Shown one piece after another: positions 24,672 through 32,635 of a stretch of DNA of 32,910 nucleotides. The stretch comes from an uncultured Clostridia bacterium (lineage in GTDB: Bacteria > Bacillota > Clostridia > TANB77 > CAG-508). Numbering within the stretch: position 1 is the first letter of the stretch; every line of letters begins with the position of its first letter. The stretch covers positions 1 through 32,910 of the forward strand of contig CANQTX010000022.1 of assembly GCA_947626885.1 (NCBI GenBank), written 5' to 3'. The translations under genes were made by a program, and so were the position numbers. The notes below the pieces were generated by a model. The model worked only from the letters and a program-made list of their open reading frames with translations. It was not told the origin of the DNA and searched no databases.

Positions 24672-26279
24672 ATGAAAAAGGAAAAGAATCAAAAGGAAAA
24701 TAAAGCAAACGATGATCCAATACAGAATGAAAAAGTAAAATTAGGAGAAAGATTTTCCTTAACTATGAGAAAGAAATGGTTAGTAAATGGAACAAAAACA
24801 TTACTAATTGTTGCCATTCTAGTAGCAATTTATATTGCTTTAAATTTATGGATACAAAACATTGATTTACCGAAATTTGATGTTACAGAAAATAAAATAT
24901 ACACATTATCTGATGCCTCTAAAAAGGCTGTGGAAAATTTGGATCAAGAAGTAAAAATCTATGCTTATGGATTTGAAGAAGATAGTTCTTTAATAGATCT
25001 TTTAAAACAATATCAAAAAGCAAATAAAAATATTTCTTATGAGATTTTAACAGAACAGACCAATTATCAAATGATCCAAGAGAACGATTTACAAGAAGGG
25101 TATTATGTTGTAATATTGGAATCAGGTAATAGTAAAAAGGTAATTGATGCTTCTAATGAATTTTCTTCTTATGACTTTACAACAGGACAACAAGTTGATA
25201 TAACTGAACAAACAATTACTAATTCTATTTTAGCACTTAATGTAGAAAATAAACCCAAAGTATATTTTGTAGAAGGACATGAGGAATACTCAACATCAGA
25301 ATTAACTGTACTAACAACTTATCTAAATAATGAAGCTTTTGAAACAGAAACAATTAACTTAGCGACGGCAGGAAGTGTACCAGAAGATTGTGATGTTTTA
25401 GCCATTATGTCTCCAACTACAGATTTTCTAGAAACAGAAAAAAATATGGTTTTGGATTATATTAACCGTGGAGGAAACATTTATTTTTCAATGGATGTTG
25501 TTTCTCAAACAACGGAATTACCTAATATTCAAGCAATTTTAGATGTATATGGTGTTTCTGTTGAAAATGGATATATTTTAGAACTTGGAGATAATGCAGC
25601 ATTATCTAGCTCACCTAATATTTTTAAACCACAGGTATCAAGCTCTAATGATATAACGGCAGATATTTATACAGATAGTTATATGTGGTTAGTGTATTCA
25701 GCCAGACTAAAATTTTTAGAGGATGATGCATTACAAAGTTTAAATGTTACAAAAGAAGATTTATTAACTTCGACGGATAAAGCTGCATTTGTGAAAAGTC
25801 TTGATATGGATATGACAACAGCAGCACAAAATGCGGAGATTGGCAAATCAACTATCGCATCTATTGTAACTAAAACAATTGCAAATGCAGATCCTGCAGA
25901 AACTGCAGAGGATGTATCAACAGAGGGAGAAGAAACAGCAACAGATACAGCAGCCAGTTCAGAAGAAGTGGCAAATTCTATTACATCTAACTTAGTAATT
26001 TCTGCATCTGGTAGTTTCATATCAGATTATACAGTGTCTGCGTTAGATCAAAATTATCCATTATCTTATTTAGGAAGTAATAAAGACTTTGTTATTAATG
26101 CTATGGCGAAACTTGGTGAAAAAGAAAACACTTTAACGATTCGAAAAGATATGGCAAATTCTACTTATACACCTACAGATATGCAAAACAAAATTGTATT
26201 AAGCATTATCTTTATTGTACCAGTAGTTATTGTTTTAGTAGGAATTGTAATAGCAAGATTTAGAAGAAAAAGAAAATAA
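24672..26279 (+). CDS. GldG-like ABC transporter auxiliary protein
   Basis: A 535-residue protein with one membrane segment near residues 37-58, a large extracytoplasmic region and a C-terminal membrane segment at about 508-530. The region after the first helix (DLPKFDVTENKIYTLSDASK) and VYFVEGHEEYSTSEL (near 197) are characteristic of the GldG/ABC-type uncharacterised (PF09822) family. It is thought to assist the GldA/GldF exporter from outside the membrane. An acidic Ala/Thr/Glu-rich insert lies at about 412-437. It ends the operon, followed by two hairpins. AAGGAGGG precedes ATG. Confidence 0.85.
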   Translation: MKKEKNQKENKANDDPIQNEKVKLGERFSLTMRKKWLVNGTKTLLIVAILVAIYIALNLWIQNIDLPKFDVTENKIYTLSDASKKAVENLDQEVKIYAYGFEEDSSLIDLLKQYQKANKNISYEILTEQTNYQMIQENDLQEGYYVVILESGNSKKVIDASNEFSSYDFTTGQQVDITEQTITNSILALNVENKPKVYFVEGHEEYSTSELTVLTTYLNNEAFETETINLATAGSVPEDCDVLAIMSPTTDFLETEKNMVLDYINRGGNIYFSMDVVSQTTELPNIQAILDVYGVSVENGYILELGDNAALSSSPNIFKPQVSSSNDITADIYTDSYMWLVYSARLKFLEDDALQSLNVTKEDLLTSTDKAAFVKSLDMDMTTAAQNAEIGKSTIASIVTKTIANADPAETAEDVSTEGEETATDTAASSEEVANSITSNLVISASGSFISDYTVSALDQNYPLSYLGSNKDFVINAMAKLGEKENTLTIRKDMANSTYTPTDMQNKIVLSIIFIVPVVIVLVGIVIARFRRKRK

Positions 26280-26357
26280 TAAAAATAGGATTAGACAAGT
26301 AAGAATTTTTATATTAGCAGTAGTTTCAAAATTTACATAATTTCATAAACTATAATA

Positions 26358-26390
26358 AGAGTATACATAATCATGTATACTCTATTTTTA
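26358..26390 (+). terminator. Terminator of the ABC exporter operon
   Basis: AGAGTATACAT (26358-26368) pairs perfectly with ATGTATACTCT (26373-26383), loop AATC, followed by ATTTTTA. Confidence 0.8.
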
Positions 26391-26398
26391 TAAAAATA

Positions 26399-26434
26399 AA
26401 TAGGAAAGTCTTTTTAGGCTTCCTATTTTATTCT
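26399..26434 (+). terminator. Second hairpin, before dpaB
   Basis: AAATAGGAA pairs with TTCCTATTT around a T-rich loop, followed by TATT. It may be a backup terminator or a leader structure of dpaB. Confidence 0.45.
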
Positions 26435-26462
26435 ATGATAAATAAAAGGAAAGGAGAGTAAG

Positions 26463-27041
26463 ATGAGTTTAGAAAATAAAAATATTGGTTATGCCTTTAC
26501 AGGTTCATTTTGTACATTTAGAAAGAGCATAGAACAATTAAAAAAACTGGTAGAAATTGGTGCTAATATTGTTCCGATTATGTCTTATAATAGTTATCAT
26601 TTAGATACGAAATTTGGTAAAGCGAAAGATTTTATTACAGAAATTGAAGAAATTACACAAAACAAAATTATTCATACCATACCTGATGCAGAACCAATTG
26701 GTCCTAAAAAAATGTTTGACATATTAATCGTAGCACCTTGTAGTGGTAATACTATTTCTAAATTAGCGCATGATATTATTGATGGCCCTGTTACCATGGC
26801 TGTAAAGTCGCATTTAAGAAATGAAAAACCAGTAGTTATTGCTATATCTACGAACAATGGATTATCTGGTAATGCAGAAAATATCGGTAAACTTCTTAAT
26901 AGACGTCATTATTATTTTGTTCCATTTAAACAAGATAATCCCATTACAAAACCAAGATCTATTGTATTTGATCCAACATATATTAGAAAAACATTAGAAT
27001 ATGCAATAGAAGGAGAACAAATACAACCTATATTATTATGA
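26463..27041 (+). CDS. dpaB: Dipicolinate synthase subunit B (flavoprotein subunit)
   Basis: A 192-residue flavoprotein-fold subunit (SpoVFB) of the enzyme that makes dipicolinic acid, the calcium chelator of the spore core, in the mother cell. Family features are GYAFTGSFCTFRKSIEQL at the N-terminus (nucleotide loop), APCSGNTISKLAHDIIDGPV near 97 and FKQDNPITKPRSIVFDP near 157. The length is standard. GGAGAG precedes ATG. The partner gene dpaA usually lies directly upstream; here the upstream neighbour is the ABC exporter, separated by two hairpins, so dpaA must be elsewhere or absent. It is strong evidence for sporulation. Confidence 0.93.
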   Translation: MSLENKNIGYAFTGSFCTFRKSIEQLKKLVEIGANIVPIMSYNSYHLDTKFGKAKDFITEIEEITQNKIIHTIPDAEPIGPKKMFDILIVAPCSGNTISKLAHDIIDGPVTMAVKSHLRNEKPVVIAISTNNGLSGNAENIGKLLNRRHYYFVPFKQDNPITKPRSIVFDPTYIRKTLEYAIEGEQIQPILL

Positions 27042-27107
27042 ATATAATAGAATGATATTGAGACTGTTATCTAAAACAAAAATGAGATACAATTTTAAAT
27101 GGAAATA

Positions 27108-27137
27108 TTGCAAAATTACTTTTCCTTATGATATAAT
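27108..27137 (+). promoter_or_regulatory. Promoter of the acyl-ACP thioesterase gene
   Basis: TTGCAA (27108-27113), 18-base spacer, TATAAT (27132-27137), 41 bases before the start codon. Confidence 0.65.
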
Positions 27138-27178
27138 TTTCTAATAAAGAAATTTGAAAGATAAGGAAAAGAAGAGAT

Positions 27179-27901
27179 ATGTTTGTAGAACATGATTTTT
27201 ATATTGGGTTTAGAGATATTAATAGTAGAAAGGAATTAACCAATAGTAGTATGCTAGCTGCTTTGGAAGATACAGCGGGAGAACATTCTTTTAAAGCAAA
27301 TAATAGTCTAAGTGATGAGCATTCATGGGTTTTGCTTAATTGGAAAGTACGTATATTAAAAAGACCACAATATCATGAAACACTTACTATAAAAACTTGG
27401 TCAAGATGCATTGATAAATTTTATGCATTTCGTGATTTTCAAGTATATAATCAAGAACAAGATCTTGTTTGTATAGCCACTTCAAAATGGATATATTTTG
27501 ATCTTAAAAAAGGAAAAATTATCAAGGTTCCTCCAGAAGTAGGAAATGCTTATCAAACAGAACATGTTTCTGTTTTTCCCGAAGAGGAAAACCAATTTTT
27601 AAAACTAAAATTACCAGAAACATATGAAAAAAGTATGGAATTTAAAATAACGAGAAATATGATAGATACCAACCATCATTTACACAATATTTATTATTTA
27701 GATATTGCTAAAGAAATTATACCGGAAGAATATATTTCAAATCAGGAATTTGATAATTTCGAAGTAATCTATAAAAAAGAAATAAAGTATGGTGATACTA
27801 TAAAAGTATTTTATACGAAAGAAAAAGAAAAACATATTGTAACAATAAAAAATAATGATGAAACTGAAACGCATGCGATAATTATTTTAGAAGAATTGTA
27901 A
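27179..27901 (+). CDS. Acyl-ACP thioesterase (PF01643)
   Basis: A 240-residue double hot-dog protein that releases fatty acids from acyl carrier protein in the cytosol. The N-terminal half shows the family's 'LEDTAGEHS' and 'WVLLNWKVRILKRPQYHETL' blocks; the C-terminal half begins near 160 with ITRNMIDTNHHLHNIYYLD, holding the catalytic D-x-N-x-H set. Length is normal for bacterial members. It has its own promoter and an AAGGAAAAGA site. Chain-length preference cannot be predicted. Confidence 0.9.
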   Translation: MFVEHDFYIGFRDINSRKELTNSSMLAALEDTAGEHSFKANNSLSDEHSWVLLNWKVRILKRPQYHETLTIKTWSRCIDKFYAFRDFQVYNQEQDLVCIATSKWIYFDLKKGKIIKVPPEVGNAYQTEHVSVFPEEENQFLKLKLPETYEKSMEFKITRNMIDTNHHLHNIYYLDIAKEIIPEEYISNQEFDNFEVIYKKEIKYGDTIKVFYTKEKEKHIVTIKNNDETETHAIIILEEL

Positions 27902-28060
27902 TACTATATTATTAAAAAAGGTATATTATACAAAAATAAGTAAATAAAGAATAACTCTTTTATTTTAACAAATACTAAACCATAAAAGAAAGTTTTAAGT
28001 AATGTTTTTATTTCCGCTTAAAGCTAAATGAATTTAGTATATAAAGTAAAGGAGTTTTTT

Positions 28061-29065
28061 ATGTTTATACCAGATGCTATTTATTATGAGCCTAATGTAC
28101 AAGAATATGAATTAGGGAAAAAGTTATTACGTCAATACAAAGAACAACATATTCCCTTGATTGCTATTGAAAATCATAATAATATACCAGAGATGCGAGC
28201 ACAACAGAATGAGGCTTTCCCTAAGATGAAACAACATTTGATTATAGGAACCCGTAAAACACAAAAATTTGAACCAAATCATAAAACGTCAGATTTCTTA
28301 GTTCCTTACACTTCATCAGGTTGTATTGCAATGTGCTTATATTGTTATTTAGTCTGTAATTATAATAAATGTGCCTATTTACGTTTATTTGTCAATAGAG
28401 AGCAATTACTAGATAAAATTATTCAATATTCTTTAAAAAGTGAAAAGGAATTCGTTTATGAAATTGGAAGTAATAGTGACTTAATTTTAGAAAATACAAT
28501 AACAGGAAACTTAACGTGGACAATTGAGAAATTTGCGAAGGAAGGTAAAGGAAAATTAACTTTACCAACAAAATTTAGTTTTGTAGAGCCAATTTTAACT
28601 TTACAACATCAGGGAAAAACAATTATCCGAATGAGTTTAAATCCTGAAGAGATTATTCGTAAGGTAGAATTTGGAACAGCAAAATTAAAAGATAGAATAC
28701 ATGCCATTAAGCAACTATATGAAGCAGGATATCCAATAGGCATTTTAATAGCGCCGATTGTTATGGTAGAAAATTGGAAGGACTTATATGAAGAGTTATT
28801 AAAAGAATTATCAGCAGAATTAGATGAAGAACTAAAAAAAGGATTGTCATTTGAATTTATTTTTATGACATATAGTTTTGTTCATAAAATGATTAATAAA
28901 GATGCTTTTCCAGCTGCTATAGATTTATTTAATCCCAATATGATGACAGGTAGGGGAAGAGGAAAATATATGTACCGAAAAGAAATTAAAAGGGAGGGAG
29001 AAATATTTATACGAGGAATAATGGAAAAATATTTTCCCCAAAGTGAGATAGCGTATATTGTATAG
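28061..29065 (+). CDS. splB: Spore photoproduct lyase (radical SAM)
   Basis: About 334 residues. I choose ATG 28061 because GGAG at 28051-28054 is well placed and homologues begin MFIP...; the upstream ATG 28028 lacks a ribosome site. The enzyme reverses the UV-induced spore photoproduct in DNA on germination, using a [4Fe-4S] cluster and SAM. The cluster motif is GCIAMCLYCYL with C88, C92 and C95, and further Cys at 99 and 104 include a likely H-donor. The conserved KCAYLRLFVNREQ follows. Its presence beside dpaB fits a spore-former. About 130 AT-rich bases precede it, with no clear promoter. Confidence 0.92.
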   Translation: MFIPDAIYYEPNVQEYELGKKLLRQYKEQHIPLIAIENHNNIPEMRAQQNEAFPKMKQHLIIGTRKTQKFEPNHKTSDFLVPYTSSGCIAMCLYCYLVCNYNKCAYLRLFVNREQLLDKIIQYSLKSEKEFVYEIGSNSDLILENTITGNLTWTIEKFAKEGKGKLTLPTKFSFVEPILTLQHQGKTIIRMSLNPEEIIRKVEFGTAKLKDRIHAIKQLYEAGYPIGILIAPIVMVENWKDLYEELLKELSAELDEELKKGLSFEFIFMTYSFVHKMINKDAFPAAIDLFNPNMMTGRGRGKYMYRKEIKREGEIFIRGIMEKYFPQSEIAYIV

Positions 29066-29071
29066 TGTTAT

Positions 29072-29100
29072 TTGACAAAAAAATAAAAATACTTTATACT
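29072..29100 (+). promoter_or_regulatory. Strong promoter before the unknown gene at 29158
   Basis: TTGACA (29072-29077), 17-base spacer, TATACT (29095-29100): a near-consensus housekeeping promoter. Confidence 0.75.
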
Positions 29101-29157
29101 ATAAATAAGCGATTAGTGTTTTAAAACGATAAAAACTACTAATAGGAGAAATAAAAT

Positions 29158-29832
29158 ATGGACTCTGAAAAATTAGCAAGACTAAGCAAAAAAAAAAGCA
29201 GAAAGACTATAGAAGGAATGTTAGATGAAGAAATATACGAAATGATATGTAATGAAAAAAATTCATCTTATAGCTTGGAGCTTCGTTTTGTAAAAAATCT
29301 ATTAAAGAGTTATTTAGAATCTGTACCAGACGTGTTAGAATATAGAAAAAATGCTATTGATGATGCTATGATACAGGAAAGTGATGGATATTTAAGAAAA
29401 TACCAAAAAAATATTAAAGAACAATTGGAAAGTTTAAAATCAGAAGCAATTAAAACTGGTATATCAATGGATAAAATGGCGTCTGATTTATCTATAATGG
29501 AACAAGAGGAATTTAGTACCAGAAAGAAGAATGGAGAAAAGTTTTACGATTTAGAAAGTGGAGAGTTTATAGGCATAACTGAAGATGTGAGTGAAACTGG
29601 AGAAGTAACTGGTTATACTGATTCAGGAAAAGCTATAAAAACTAATATAAAATATTTGATACCTTTTGGTATAAAAAATTTAGAATTAAATTCCCCAAAA
29701 TTAACTCCAGACAATATTGCAGTTGCAACAGAAAAAATAACGATAAAAAATATAAAAGAAGGAGTTAATCTACTTAGAGCAAAATCAAAATTATTATTTA
29801 AAGAAAGTAAAAAACCATCAAAAGAAGATTAA
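29158..29832 (+). CDS. Hypothetical 224-residue cytoplasmic protein
   Basis: I do not recognise this family. The protein has no membrane segment or signal peptide. Its first about 125 residues are charged and helix-forming (SKKKSRKTIEGMLDEEIYEM), perhaps coiled coil; the middle has a short beta-rich part (GEFIGITEDVSETGEVTGYT) and the end is Lys-rich. It has AGGAGA before ATG and a near-consensus promoter of its own. A decayed small gene follows, then the dinB promoter. The setting next to a recombinase and gene remnants hints at an accessory region, but base use looks like the neighbours. Confidence 0.6.
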   Translation: MDSEKLARLSKKKSRKTIEGMLDEEIYEMICNEKNSSYSLELRFVKNLLKSYLESVPDVLEYRKNAIDDAMIQESDGYLRKYQKNIKEQLESLKSEAIKTGISMDKMASDLSIMEQEEFSTRKKNGEKFYDLESGEFIGITEDVSETGEVTGYTDSGKAIKTNIKYLIPFGIKNLELNSPKLTPDNIAVATEKITIKNIKEGVNLLRAKSKLLFKESKKPSKED

Positions 29833-29850
29833 ACAAAACAGGTGAAATAA

Positions 29851-29956
29851 ATGGATAAATATATGATGGAAACACTTGCCGAGGTAGATATGGTACTCAG
29901 TTTAAAAGAAACATCAAGCAGAATTAAGAGAAAAGTATAATCCCGATGAGATTTAA
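29851..29956 (+). pseudogene. Probable remnant of a small gene with an internal deletion
   Basis: AGGTGA precedes ATG 29851, which opens 29 residues (MDKYMMETLAEVDMVLSLKE...) and stops at 29940. In the +1 frame the end reads KKHQAELREKYNPDEI and stops at 29956. The two pieces look like the start and end of one longer clostridial protein with the middle lost. There is no CGG here, so this is a decay type different from the four CGG breaks. The family link is from memory and weak; a genuine 29-residue peptide is the alternative. Confidence 0.4.
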
Positions 29957-29961
29957 AAAAG

Positions 29962-29996
29962 AGTAGATGGTAATTTTATCATTTACTTCTTTTTTT
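29962..29996 (+). terminator. Rho-independent terminator before dinB
   Basis: An 11-bp stem (29962-29972 with 29977-29987, two G-U pairs), 4-base loop, then a run of T to 29996. Confidence 0.75.
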
Positions 29997-29997
29997 G

Positions 29998-30026
29998 TTG
30001 ACTTAAACAAAACAAGATGATACAAT
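29998..30026 (+). promoter_or_regulatory. dinB promoter
   Basis: TTGACT (29998-30003), 17-base spacer, TACAAT (30021-30026). The LexA box begins ten bases downstream, so repressor binding would block the transcription start. Confidence 0.75.
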
Positions 30027-30035
30027 ACAAATACA

Positions 30036-30049
30036 AGAACCTATGTTCG
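30036..30049 (+). promoter_or_regulatory. LexA (DinR) SOS box
   Basis: AGAACCTATGTTCG matches the Gram-positive LexA consensus CGAACnnnnGTTCG at all but the first base. It stands just after the -10 element of dinB. Confidence 0.85.
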
Positions 30050-30070
30050 TATTAAACTAAGGGGTTTTAT

Positions 30071-31289
30071 ATGGAAAGAAAAATATTACATGTTGATGTT
30101 AATAATGCTTTTTTATCATGGACAGCAGTACATATGTTAAAAAATGGTGCAACAATTGATATTAGAACAATTCCTTCAATTATTGGACGGAGATGAAAGA
30201 AAACGTTCAGGAATTGTTCTTGCCAAAAGTCCTATTGCTAAAAAAATGGGTGTTGTTACAGGAGAACCGATTTATTTTGCTAAGAAAAAATGTAATACAT
30301 TAGCCGTATATCCAGCTAATTTTGAAATTTTCCATAAAGCTTCTAATGATCTTTATCAATTATTATCTAAATACACAGATAAAATTGAGAGATTTAGTAT
30401 TGATGAATGTTTTTTAGATATGACATATTCTATTAGGCATCAGAATTTAGAACAAATAGCAAAGGAAATTCAGTCTCGTATAGAAAAAGAATTAGGATTT
30501 ACAGTTAATATAGGTATTTCAAGCAATAAACTGTTAGCTAAAATGGCATCTGATTTTGAAAAGCCTAATAAAATACATACACTTTATGAGTATGAAATTG
30601 AGGATAAAATGTGGCCTTTACCAATAACAGAGTTATTTATGTTAGGTAAGAAAACAGTACCCAAACTATATCATATTGGCATAAAAACCATAGGGGATTT
30701 GGCAAAAGCAGATGAGGAATTTATTATAAAGCGATTTGGAAAACATGGCAAGATGATGTGGGAATATGCGAATGGAATTGACGATTCAGAAGTAATTTAT
30801 GAAGAAGAATTGCCAAAAAGTATAGGAAATTCCGTTACACTTCCTAAAGATTATACACAAATAGAAGAAATTTATAAAATACTTATGGTATTAGTAGAAC
30901 AAGTGTCATATCGTTTACGAAAACATCATTTGTATGCTAATACCGTACGAGTACAATTACGCACAAAAAATTTCTTTGACTATTCACATCAAAAAAAATT
31001 ATCTTATCCAACATCTTCTACAAAAGATATATTAGATATAACAAAATATATTTTATATCATATGTATCAAAATGAACCAATTCGATTAGTAGGGTTAACG
31101 GTTGATCATTTAGAAGATTATACAAAACAGGGAACACAGATTTCTTTATTTCATAAAAATGAAAAACAAGAGAAAATCGATCAAGTAATGGATGATTTAA
31201 GAGGAAAATTTGGTTATCATGTAGTGACAAGAGCAGGAGAGTTAGAAGTTCAAGAAATGGCAGAAGAAAAGAGCAAAAAAATACAATAA
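30071..31289 (+). CDS. dinB: Y-family DNA polymerase IV, needing a +1 shift at CGG
   Basis: A translesion polymerase made on DNA damage. ATG 30071 with AAGGGG before it opens the conserved N-terminus MERKILHVDVNNAFLSWTAV, with metal ligand D9. The zero frame then reads ...IPSIIG-R-R and stops at 30192-30194. Skipping C30188 gives ...IPSIIGGDERKRSGIVLAKSP, which is the family sequence with no residue missing, and runs open to 31289. Later motifs are KIERFSIDECFLDMT (catalytic Asp-Glu), GISSNKLLAKMASDFEKPNK and the helix-hairpin-helix region (LGKKTVPKLYHIGIKTIGDL). The product is about 405 residues, the normal length. The start at 30144 in the second frame would lose catalytic D9. An intact promoter, LexA box and ribosome site argue for a working gene made through a +1 shift. 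A pseudogene or assembly error is the alternative. Confidence 0.78.
30188..30191 (+). other. CGGA +1 frameshift site in dinB
   Basis: Zero frame: ATT GGA CGG AGA TGA. Skipping the C gives ATT GGA GGA GAT GAA (I-G-G-D-E), the conserved Y-family motif. It is the only in-frame CGG in the gene. Confidence 0.8.
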
Positions 31290-31307
31290 AATCATATAAG
31301 AATATTT

Positions 31308-32309
31308 TTATAAATTAGAAAGAGGATTATTTTCAACAGCGTTACGAATTTGTTCATTATCAACATGTGTATATATTTCTGTTGTAGAAATACTTTCATG
31401 CCCTAATAACTCTTGTAAAGCACGAATATCAACATTTCCATATTTGTACATTAGAGTAGCAGCAGTGTGTCTTAGTTTATGTACAGAATATTTATCGGCT
31501 TTTTCAATGCCTGCTATTTTCAACTCTTGTTTTACAATATATTGTACAGTTCTATTACTAATACGTTTTTTTTGCTCACTTAAAAACAAGGCATCTTTTG
31601 CATTATGTTTGATGGCATCGTGTGGTCTTACTTCTAAATATTGATGAATGGCTTTCATACAAGCTTTATTTAAATAGATTGTTCTTTCTTTATTACCTTT
31701 ACCAATAACAGTTAATTTCTCATTTTCAAAATCAATATCACTTAAATTAATGCCTACCAATTCTGATAAACGCATACCACAATTTAAAAGTAATGTAATA
31801 ATGGCAAAATTTCTTTCAGAATTATTATGATTTCCATGTCCTTTAGTATCGTGAGAAGCAGTGTCTAAAAGTGTTTTGCTTTGATCTAATGTTAAATATT
31901 TAGGCAATCTTTTGCCTAGTTTTGGACTTTCTAAATCTTGAGCAGGATTCATTGGGATGAGTTTCATTTTATTACATAAATATTTAAAAAATACTCTGAT
32001 ACTAGCTGTTTTTCTTGCTAAAGTAGCAGGTTTGCTAGCATATTCGCTTTTTAAGTATCCCAAAAAAGCATGAATATCTTGTAAAGTAATTTGTTTTACA
32101 GTATCCAAAGTCATATCATTAATCACAATAGTTTTAATAGCTTTTTCCTCTTGAATATTTGTCATTTTATACTTAAATTTAATAAATTTTAAAAAATGTG
32201 CAATATCATAGTTATATTCTTTAATAGTATTTGCAGATTTATTAAGAATAGTAGAACTGTAAGAGAGAAAATCATTTAAAAACTCTGGATTATCAATGGA
32301 TTGAATCAT
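31308..32309 (-). CDS. Tyrosine recombinase (XerC/XerD-like)
   Basis: A 333-residue site-specific recombinase with an N-terminal SAM-like core-binding domain (about 8-125) and a C-terminal catalytic domain. Active-site residues are visible: Arg in NCGMRLSEL, the Lys in the GKGNKERTIYL turn, H-x-x-R in HKLRHTAAT, and His and nucleophile Tyr in LGHESISTTEIYTHVD. The length and motifs fit chromosomal Xer enzymes, which resolve chromosome dimers, but an integrative element enzyme is possible. It is convergent with dinB and next to decayed gene pieces. AGGAG precedes ATG at 32309. I found no dif-like site that I could support. Confidence 0.9.
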   Translation of the reverse strand: MIQSIDNPEFLNDFLSYSSTILNKSANTIKEYNYDIAHFLKFIKFKYKMTNIQEEKAIKTIVINDMTLDTVKQITLQDIHAFLGYLKSEYASKPATLARKTASIRVFFKYLCNKMKLIPMNPAQDLESPKLGKRLPKYLTLDQSKTLLDTASHDTKGHGNHNNSERNFAIITLLLNCGMRLSELVGINLSDIDFENEKLTVIGKGNKERTIYLNKACMKAIHQYLEVRPHDAIKHNAKDALFLSEQKKRISNRTVQYIVKQELKIAGIEKADKYSVHKLRHTAATLMYKYGNVDIRALQELLGHESISTTEIYTHVDNEQIRNAVENNPLSNL

Positions 32310-32337
32310 ATTGGGTTTACTCCTTTATAAATGATAG

Positions 32338-32359
32338 AAAAGTATACACATATACTTTT
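32338..32359. promoter_or_regulatory. 9-bp inverted repeat upstream of the recombinase gene
   Basis: AAAAGTATA (32338-32346) and TATACTTTT (32351-32359) with loop CACA, about 30 bases upstream of the minus-strand start. It could be an operator or a recombinase-binding site. Confidence 0.4.
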
Positions 32360-32470
32360 ATTTATTATATATATAATTTGGCAAATTTACAAGAAAAAGA
32401 ACAAATTTTGATACAAATTAGATACAATCTTATGCTATAAAAATGGTATAAAGTTTTTATGGAGGTATCA

Positions 32471-32635
32471 ATGGATTTTGTATCAAATGAAGGAAAAAAA
32501 ATAGAAATACAGGTGGGTAATGATATTTATCTGAGACATGCAATTAAAACTAGATTTATAACATCAAATGACAATTATATTGATATTATCAAAGAGTATA
32601 AAAGAAAAAGAAAACATTACCAAAGTCAGTTATGA
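32471..32635 (+). pseudogene. 5' remnant of an F420-0:gamma-glutamyl ligase-like gene
   Basis: GGAGGT is well placed before ATG 32471. The 54-residue frame begins MDFVSNEGKKIEIQVGNDIY and continues with HAIKTRFIT and IDIIKEY. This resembles the start of clostridial F420 ligase-like proteins (about 200 or more residues, 'PIKTHVIT...IVDV...'). The rest is missing: homology ends near 32595 and the sequence runs into the VanY-like piece below. Family call is from memory, moderate confidence. Confidence 0.5.

Noticed and set aside
1786..31289. Sequencing or assembly error as the cause of the four frame breaks
   Set aside because: Not fully excluded, but CGGA and CGGT occur dozens of times elsewhere in the window out of frame without any indel, and the four breaks lie on both strands yet always add C in the coding sense. 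An error process would not know the reading frame.
1786..31289. CGG reassigned to another amino acid
   Set aside because: Reading CGG as any amino acid would leave all four genes in the wrong frame and ending within three codons. No other in-frame CGG exists here to support a reassignment.
30144..31289. DinB starting at 30144 in the second frame
   Set aside because: That start has no good ribosome site and would remove the catalytic N-terminal Asp; the conserved N-terminus lies upstream in the other frame.
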